Shown one piece after another: positions 1-5,063 of a stretch of 5,063 nt of DNA (position 1 is the stretch's first letter; every line of letters starts with the position of its first letter). This DNA is from an uncultured Cytophagaceae bacterium (GTDB lineage: Bacteria; Bacteroidota; Bacteroidia; Cytophagales; Spirosomataceae). The notes under the pieces are model-generated. The model did not search any database. It was not told the DNA's origin and saw nothing but the letters and a program-made list of their open reading frames with translations. The translations under genes were made by a program, and so were the position numbers. The stretch is from positions 1-5,063 of the forward strand of contig CAILUB010000345.1 of NCBI GenBank assembly GCA_903837305.1, written 5' to 3'.

Positions 1-52
1 ATTAATTTTAATTCCTTATTATCCCCTTTCGATCAGAAAAGATCCGCTTTAC

Positions 53-1543
53 ATGCAGCCCTTAAAAATATACAATACCCTGAGTCGTGAAAAAGAACTT
101 TTCACCCCGATACACGAAAATCACGTCGGACTTTATGTCTGCGGGCCCACGGTATATAATTATGTTCACTTAGGCAATTTGCGCACTTTTACGTCTTTTG
201 ACATCCTAAACCGCTATTTATTGCATATCGGGTACAAAGTACGTTATGTGCGTAATATTACGGACGTGGGTCACCTGGTAGGTGATGGCGATGAGGGGGA
301 AGATAAGATTGGGAAGATGGCCAAATTGGAAAAGTTAGAGCCGATGGAAATCGTACATCGCTTTACCCAAGATTTTCACCAAGTATTAGAAAAATTCAAT
401 GTCTTGCCTCCGAGCATCGAGCCTACAGCGACGGGACATATCGTGGAACAAATCGAGACCACGAAATCCTTAATAGAAAAAGGATTAGCCTATGAATCGA
501 ATGGTTCGGTGTATTTTGACATCGAGACTTACAATAAAAATGGCGGTAACTACGGTCATTTATCTGGCCGTGTGTTAGATGATTTATTAACTGAGACGCG
601 GGACTTAGATGGCGTGGGCGAGAAGCGGAATCCGTTGGATTTTGCACTTTGGAAAAAAGCAGCTCCTGAACACATCATGCGCTGGCCATCCCCCTGGGGA
701 GAGGGTTTTCCTGGCTGGCACTTAGAGTGTACCTGCATGAGCCACAAGTACTTAGGCGATACCTTTGATATACACGGCGGCGGAATGGATTTGAAATTCC
801 CGCACCACGAATGTGAAATCGCGCAGGCAAAAGCAGCTTATGATCGTGCTCCCGTACGCTACTGGATGCACACGAATATGTTAACAGTGAATGGCCAAAA
901 AATGAGCAAATCCCTCGGAAACTCCTTCTTGCCCTCCGAATTATTTGCAGGTAGTCATGCGCTATTAGAGCAGGCTTACAGCCCGATGACCGTGCGTTTC
1001 TTTATGCTGCAATCCCAATACCGCAGTACTTTGGACTTCTCCAACGACGCACTTAAAGCGGCCCAAAAAGGCTACAAAAAAATCGCAAATGGTTTACGCA
1101 TCATTAAAAAACTAGCTTATCCAACAGACATCAAGCCTAATCCCGATGCCACTCAGGAAAAGGAGATCAATGAGGCTATTCAAGGCTGCTACGATGGAAT
1201 GAACGACGATTTGAACACGGCAGTGGCGATTGCACACTTGTTTACCTTGTTGAAGAAAATCAATTCGCTCTACACGGGGGGATTAGCCTTCGAATCCATT
1301 TCTTCTGAAACATTTTCAAATTTACAGCGTTCATATGTCAGCATTTTAGAGGACGTCCTAGGGATAAAAGAAGAAGTTCCTGAACAGATGAATGGTCTGA
1401 CGGATGAACTTCTTCAGCTCTACAAGGGTTTCAAAGAAAGTAGACAATACGATAAAGTAGACGAAATCCGTGGCGCATTTAAATCCGCTGGGTTATTGAT
1501 TAAAGACATGAAAAACTCCATTGATTGGGGATACGAAGAATAA
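53..1543 (+). CDS. cysS: Cysteinyl-tRNA synthetase (EC 6.1.1.16)
   Basis: This cytoplasmic class I aminoacyl-tRNA synthetase activates cysteine with ATP and loads it onto tRNA-Cys. The 496-residue protein is full length; E. coli CysS has 461, and Bacteroidota forms are usually near 490-500. The catalytic Rossmann fold carries the HIGH-type motif as HLGN at residues 39-42, and the KMSKS motif is intact at 283-287. The four zinc ligands that select cysteine are visible by alignment with E. coli: C30 (in YVCGPTV), C226 (GWHLECTC), H251 and E255 (FPHHECE). After about residue 320 comes the helical DALR-type anticodon-binding region. The ATG at 53 is chosen because the family N-terminus (LKIYNTLSREKE) begins three residues later. 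The 52 bases upstream show no clear Shine-Dalgarno and no clean TAnnTTTG promoter. The last H of HIGH replaced by N looks lineage-typical rather than a defect. Identification is very secure. Confidence 0.98.
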   Translation: MQPLKIYNTLSREKELFTPIHENHVGLYVCGPTVYNYVHLGNLRTFTSFDILNRYLLHIGYKVRYVRNITDVGHLVGDGDEGEDKIGKMAKLEKLEPMEIVHRFTQDFHQVLEKFNVLPPSIEPTATGHIVEQIETTKSLIEKGLAYESNGSVYFDIETYNKNGGNYGHLSGRVLDDLLTETRDLDGVGEKRNPLDFALWKKAAPEHIMRWPSPWGEGFPGWHLECTCMSHKYLGDTFDIHGGGMDLKFPHHECEIAQAKAAYDRAPVRYWMHTNMLTVNGQKMSKSLGNSFLPSELFAGSHALLEQAYSPMTVRFFMLQSQYRSTLDFSNDALKAAQKGYKKIANGLRIIKKLAYPTDIKPNPDATQEKEINEAIQGCYDGMNDDLNTAVAIAHLFTLLKKINSLYTGGLAFESISSETFSNLQRSYVSILEDVLGIKEEVPEQMNGLTDELLQLYKGFKESRQYDKVDEIRGAFKSAGLLIKDMKNSIDWGYEE

Positions 1544-1544
1544 T

Positions 1545-2282
1545 ATGCTCAGAAACTTAACACCCACTGTACGGAATTTAATTTTCATCAATGTAGCGAT
1601 GTTCCTAGGATCAGCTTTCATTCCAGATGAACTATTCGCATTGTACTTTTTTCAATCTAGTAATTTCTACTATTTCCAAATCATCAGCTACATGTTCGTG
1701 CATGCAAATTTTATGCACTTGTTGATGAATATGTTTGGGCTTTATATCTTTGGATCCATCTTAGAAAAAATTTGGGGCGGGCAGCGTTTCCTATTTTTCT
1801 ATCTATTCTGCGGAGTAGGAGCGGGATTATTACACGAAGCGATTCAGTATTTCCATGATTATGCCAGCATCCGAAAGGCCTTGGAATTAGCCCTGGCGAA
1901 TCCTAATACCGATTTTATGTTAGATTATTTCAATCGATTTGGGGGCAGCAATTCCATGAATGGGGGCATGAATGCCACAGCTGCAATGGAATTTTATAGT
2001 GAGTATACCACCCAAAACCCTGTAGTGGGGGCATCTGGTGGTGTTTTTGGCATCTTGATGGCCTATGGCTATTTATTTCCTAACTCCGAGATGTTTGTCT
2101 TCCCCATCCCCATTCCCGTAAAAGCGAAATACCTCGTGATGGGCTTTGCCTTTTACGAGCTTTATGCTGGGAAATCAGCGGCTGATGGGGATAATGTAGC
2201 GCACTTTGCCCATTTAGGCGGAATGCTTTTTGCCGTCATTTTATTATTGATTTGGCGCCAAAAACGCGACAGTTTCTATTAA
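1545..2282 (+). CDS. Rhomboid family intramembrane serine protease (first of a tandem pair)
   Basis: This is a predicted inner-membrane protease of 245 residues that would cut transmembrane segments of other proteins; its substrate is unknown. It shows a six-helix rhomboid core: helix 1 near 11-27, helix 2 near 45-70, helix 3 near 82-100, and helices 4-6 from about 162 to 240. The active-site set is complete by comparison with GlpG: H53, H58 and N62 in HANFMHLLMN (oxyanion side), nucleophile S164 in GASGG, and partner H223 in AHFAHLGG. Between helices 3 and 4 lies an unusually long loop (about 101-158) whose part 133-148 is rich in Gly, Asn and Met. The ATG at 1545 is preferred over an in-frame TTG at 1521, which lies inside cysS and would add eight polar residues. 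One base separates it from the cysS stop, which suggests co-transcription and possibly coupled translation. Likely active; the family is certain, the specific role is not. Confidence 0.93.
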   Translation: MLRNLTPTVRNLIFINVAMFLGSAFIPDELFALYFFQSSNFYYFQIISYMFVHANFMHLLMNMFGLYIFGSILEKIWGGQRFLFFYLFCGVGAGLLHEAIQYFHDYASIRKALELALANPNTDFMLDYFNRFGGSNSMNGGMNATAAMEFYSEYTTQNPVVGASGGVFGILMAYGYLFPNSEMFVFPIPIPVKAKYLVMGFAFYELYAGKSAADGDNVAHFAHLGGMLFAVILLLIWRQKRDSFY

Positions 2283-2283
2283 G

Positions 2284-3138
2284 ATGAGGAGCATTCTCAA
2301 TGATATAAAAAACATTATTCAACAGCCTGGACAGGGCTTGATGAAGATCATTATAGCCAATGGAGCCATTTTCGTGGCTTTGATGATCGCTCGGGTAGGC
2401 TTATTGATAGCTGGAAAATCGGAATTATTTGATGCGTTTTTTACGCAAGTTTCGCTACCGTCTGCACTCGATTTGCTTATCCAAAGACCCTGGAGCCTAA
2501 TTACCTATTTTTTCTTGCACATTGAGGTCTTCCACCTCATTTTCAATATGATGTTCCTGTATTGGTTTGGTATCATTATCCAGGATTTCATCGGGAATAA
2601 ACGGCTCGTCCAGCTCTTTTTTTATGGCGGATTAGCGGGTGCAGTAGCTTTTCTTTTAGCGATGAACACCGTGAGTTTTTTCATTGCCAAAGGGCCAAAT
2701 TTCTTAAATGGGGCCTCAGCTGGTGTTTTTGCCGTGGTGGTCGCCGCTGCTACGATTCGACCTAACTACCAGGTGCATTTACTTTTATTAGGACCGGTTC
2801 GAATCAAATACATCTCTGCATTTTATATTCTATGGTCCTTTATTGAAACAACTGGGTCAAACGCAGGTGGAAATATTGCGCATTTAGGTGGGGCAATATT
2901 AGGTTTCATTTTTGCCAAAAACTTTTTAGCCGCATCCCGACCTCAAGCCATTTTTGAAATAAAAATTAAAGAATTTGCCACAGCTGTTAATCAAAAATTA
3001 CAACCCCGAAAAGAACTCGAAACTGTGCCGGAGGAGGAGCTGAATGCGATTTTGGACAAAATATCACAATCCGGATACGACAGTCTTACCGACTTCGAGC
3101 AAAAAAGATTATTCAAAGCGAGTCAAAAAAATGACTAA
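2284..3138 (+). CDS. Rhomboid family intramembrane serine protease with C-terminal tail (second of the pair)
   Basis: A second predicted inner-membrane rhomboid protease, 284 residues, clearly divergent from its upstream neighbour rather than a recent copy. About 20 polar N-terminal residues precede helix 1 (about 21-44). Helix 2 carries H79, H84 and N88 (HIEVFHLIFN), helix 4 begins with S145 in GASAG, and helix 6 carries H200 in NIAHLGGA, so the Ser-His dyad and oxyanion residues are kept. The usual GxSG is GxSA here, a variant I recall from other Bacteroidota rhomboids, so I do not read it as inactivation. After helix 6 comes a basic linker, then a soluble segment at 250-284 (ILDKISQSGYDSLT and an FKAS end). 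It resembles the short tail annotated as DUF6576 in Bacteroidota rhomboids; that name is from memory. The ATG lies one base after the previous stop. Substrate unknown. Confidence 0.92.
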   Translation: MRSILNDIKNIIQQPGQGLMKIIIANGAIFVALMIARVGLLIAGKSELFDAFFTQVSLPSALDLLIQRPWSLITYFFLHIEVFHLIFNMMFLYWFGIIIQDFIGNKRLVQLFFYGGLAGAVAFLLAMNTVSFFIAKGPNFLNGASAGVFAVVVAAATIRPNYQVHLLLLGPVRIKYISAFYILWSFIETTGSNAGGNIAHLGGAILGFIFAKNFLAASRPQAIFEIKIKEFATAVNQKLQPRKELETVPEEELNAILDKISQSGYDSLTDFEQKRLFKASQKND

Positions 3139-3154
3139 GGCTTAAAAACATTTT

Positions 3155-3162
3155 TACCTTTG
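3155..3162 (+). promoter_or_regulatory. Candidate Bacteroidota -7 promoter element for dxs
   Basis: TACCTTTG fits the TAnnTTTG -7 consensus of the main Bacteroidota sigma factor exactly. It sits in the only sizeable intergenic gap, 34 bases before the dxs start, which would place transcription initiation near 3168-3170 and leave a 5' leader of roughly 27 bases. The partner -33 TTG is not seen at the expected distance (about 3128-3138, which is the end of the preceding gene), so the promoter may be weak or the match may be chance. The element overlaps a small dyad (ACCTT-TGT-AAGGT, 3156-3168). Confidence 0.5.
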
Positions 3163-3196
3163 TAAGGTTAATCTTTCACTATCATCACACGCGTCT

Positions 3197-5063
3197 ATGC
3201 AATTTGAAGCCGGTCCATTACTTAGCAAAATCTCCTCTCCGGAAGATTTGCGCAAGTTGCCGAAATCAGACTTACCTCAAGTTTGTGACGAATTGCGTCA
3301 ATTTATTATTGACAACGTATCTGTGAATGGAGGTCACTTTGGTGCCTCTTTAGGTGTAACTGAGTTAACCGTCGCCTTGCATTATGTGTTTAATACCCCA
3401 GATGATCAATTGGTTTGGGATGTAGGACACCAGGCTTATGGCCACAAAATTTTAACCGGTCGCCGGGAAGTTTTTCACACCAATCGTTTAATCGGAGGTA
3501 TTTCGGGTTTCCCGAAGCGCTCAGAAAGTAATTTTGATACGTTTGGTGTAGGACACTCCTCTACTTCCATCTCAGCTGCTCTGGGGATGGCTGTGGCATC
3601 TGGATATAAAAAGGAAACATACAGACAACATATCGCCGTTATTGGGGATGGATCTATGACGGCGGGAATGGCATTCGAAGCCATGAACCATGCGGGCGAT
3701 ATCCCGAACAACATGTTGATTATCTTGAACGATAATTGCATGGCGATCGATCCGAATGTCGGTGCTTTAAAAGAATATTTAACAGATATTACTACCTCAC
3801 ACACCTATAACAAGGTGAAAGACGATGTGTGGAATCTGTTAGGCAAGATGTCCAAATTCGGAAAGACGGCGCAAGAAATTGTGTCGAAGATCGAAAATGG
3901 CCTAAAAGCCACCTTATTAAACCAAAGCAATCTGTTTGAGTCCTTGAATTTACGGTATTTTGGCCCTATCGACGGACACGATATCGACAATTTAACCACG
4001 GTTTTAAACGACTTAAAAGATATACCTGGTCCGAAGATTTTACATTGCATTACAACAAAAGGGAAAGGTTATTCACTGGCTGAAAAAGATCAAACCTTGT
4101 GGCACGCTCCTGGGAAATTCGATAAACTGACCGGTGAGATTCATAAAAAAACCTATGACGATCCACAGCCCCCTAAATACCAAGAGGTTTTTGGCCATAC
4201 GCTTTTAGAATTAGCCGAGAAGAATCCGAAAATCATGGGTATCACACCTGCAATGCCATCTGGATCTTCTTTGAATATTATGATGCGTGCGATGCCCGAT
4301 CGCGCTTTTGACGTAGGAATCGCGGAACAACATGCCGTCACTTTCTCTGCGGGATTAGCCACACAAGGCTTAACCGTTTTCTGCAATATTTACAGCTCCT
4401 TCATGCAACGCGGTTACGACCAAGTCGTACACGACGTCTGTTTACAGAAATTACCTGTCATATTCTGTCTAGACCGCGCAGGTTTAGCTGGAGCTGATGG
4501 CCCTACGCACCATGGATTGCTAGATTTAGCCTTTATGCGTTGTGTGCCAAACATGATTGTAGCAGCTCCTCGCAATGAGCAAGAACTACGCAATATTATG
4601 TACACAGCGTCTTTAGATACCTTCAAAAACCACGAAAAAGCGATCACTATTCGCTATCCTCGGGGCGAAGGGGTGATGCCAGCTTGGAGAATGGATTTTG
4701 AAGAGATTGAAATAGGAAAAGGCGTACAACTTTTAGAAGGAGAAGAAATTGCAGTCTTGTCCATTGGACATATTGGAAATGAAGCCATCGCTGCTTGTGA
4801 AGCGGCGCGTGCGCTGGGTTTAAAACCTGCATTATTCGACATGCGATTCGTGAAGCCTTTAGATGAGGAACTTTTACACCGCGTATTCAAGCAATTCAAG
4901 AAGGTAATTACCGTAGAGGATGCAGCGATTCAAGGTGGATTTGGATCTGCGATTGCGGAATTTATGGTCGATCACCAGTATTCTTCTCAAGTAATTCGCC
5001 TGGGTATACCGGACGAAATCATCGAACACGGGGAGCAAAAAGAATTGTATGCTCTATGCGGAA
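3197..5063 (+). CDS. dxs: 1-deoxy-D-xylulose-5-phosphate synthase, 3' end cut by the window
   Basis: This cytoplasmic thiamine-diphosphate enzyme condenses pyruvate with glyceraldehyde 3-phosphate, releasing CO2 and giving DXP, the entry step of the MEP isoprenoid pathway and a precursor for thiamine and pyridoxal phosphate. My translation gives 622 codons without a stop or frameshift; probably only about 15-25 residues are missing. Domain I carries H47 (GGHFGAS) and H78 (VGHQAYGHK), matching E. coli H49 and H80, and the cofactor motif GDG at 150-152 with Mg ligands D151 and N180. The pyrimidine-binding domain (about 320-480) has catalytic E377 in GIAEQHA, and D434 and H438 in ADGPTHHG, matching E. 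coli E370, D427 and H431. RYPRG at 486-490 and a transketolase C-terminal domain follow. The ATG at 3197 fits the family N-terminus; no Shine-Dalgarno is evident. It probably has its own promoter in the 58-base gap. Identification is very secure. Confidence 0.97.
   Translation, partial: MQFEAGPLLSKISSPEDLRKLPKSDLPQVCDELRQFIIDNVSVNGGHFGASLGVTELTVALHYVFNTPDDQLVWDVGHQAYGHKILTGRREVFHTNRLIGGISGFPKRSESNFDTFGVGHSSTSISAALGMAVASGYKKETYRQHIAVIGDGSMTAGMAFEAMNHAGDIPNNMLIILNDNCMAIDPNVGALKEYLTDITTSHTYNKVKDDVWNLLGKMSKFGKTAQEIVSKIENGLKATLLNQSNLFESLNLRYFGPIDGHDIDNLTTVLNDLKDIPGPKILHCITTKGKGYSLAEKDQTLWHAPGKFDKLTGEIHKKTYDDPQPPKYQEVFGHTLLELAEKNPKIMGITPAMPSGSSLNIMMRAMPDRAFDVGIAEQHAVTFSAGLATQGLTVFCNIYSSFMQRGYDQVVHDVCLQKLPVIFCLDRAGLAGADGPTHHGLLDLAFMRCVPNMIVAAPRNEQELRNIMYTASLDTFKNHEKAITIRYPRGEGVMPAWRMDFEEIEIGKGVQLLEGEEIAVLSIGHIGNEAIAACEAARALGLKPALFDMRFVKPLDEELLHRVFKQFKKVITVEDAAIQGGFGSAIAEFMVDHQYSSQVIRLGIPDEIIEHGEQKELYALCG

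Noticed and set aside
1..52. Promoter or RNA element upstream of cysS.
   Set aside because: No TAnnTTTG match or stable hairpin is visible; the GATC repeats at 31-44 are short and probably chance.
125..190. HLGN instead of HIGH in CysS as a sign of an inactive or specialised synthetase.
   Set aside because: KMSKS and all four zinc ligands are intact, and HLGN fits what I recall of CysS from this lineage.
423..747. Two reverse-strand open frames opposite cysS.
   Set aside because: They are antisense to conserved cysS sequence, including the zinc-site region, and have no recognisable features.
1521..1544. Longer start for the first rhomboid at TTG 1521.
   Set aside because: It lies within the end of cysS, uses a rare start and adds eight polar residues; the ATG at 1545 gives the usual short N-terminus before helix 1.
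3143..3156. Perfect inverted repeat TAAAAA-CA-TTTTTA as a terminator after the second rhomboid.
   Set aside because: The stem is pure A/T and the two-base loop is too small; with no GC stem it is unlikely to stop transcription.
3475..4899. Several reverse-strand open frames of 60-110 codons opposite dxs.
   Set aside because: They lie entirely antisense to a strongly conserved gene, resemble no family I know, and are shadows of dxs codon use.

Overview
The window looks like ordinary core chromosome of a member of the Bacteroidota, most plausibly a Cytophagales-type bacterium (the order is an inference). The grounds are protein style, promoter style and a missing ribosome-binding pattern. CysS has the 490-500-residue form, two rhomboids of the type common in this phylum are present, one ending in the short tail I recognise from Bacteroidota rhomboids. 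A TAnnTTTG-type -7 promoter element precedes dxs, and none of the four starts has a clear Shine-Dalgarno sequence. The DNA is moderately AT-rich. I see no sign of transfer, mobile elements, CRISPR, tRNA or rRNA.

Layout: all four genes are on the + strand and almost fill the window. Bases 1-52 are a short leader with no promoter I can defend. cysS (53-1543) encodes cysteinyl-tRNA synthetase. One base later starts a first rhomboid intramembrane serine protease (1545-2282), and again one base later a second, divergent rhomboid with a soluble C-terminal tail (2284-3138). These three are packed like one transcription unit. The only real gap (3139-3196, 58 bases) holds a candidate Bacteroidota promoter. 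dxs (3197 onward) encodes 1-deoxy-D-xylulose-5-phosphate synthase and runs off the right edge with only its last residues missing.

How the genes work together: there is no single pathway. CysS charges tRNA-Cys for translation. The two rhomboids probably cleave membrane-protein substrates within the inner membrane, with substrates unknown. Dxs makes the first committed intermediate of the MEP isoprenoid route, so this organism probably makes IPP and DMAPP from pyruvate and glyceraldehyde 3-phosphate. The most interesting point is the tight tandem of two different rhomboids behind an aminoacyl-tRNA synthetase gene. I found no convincing undescribed system here.
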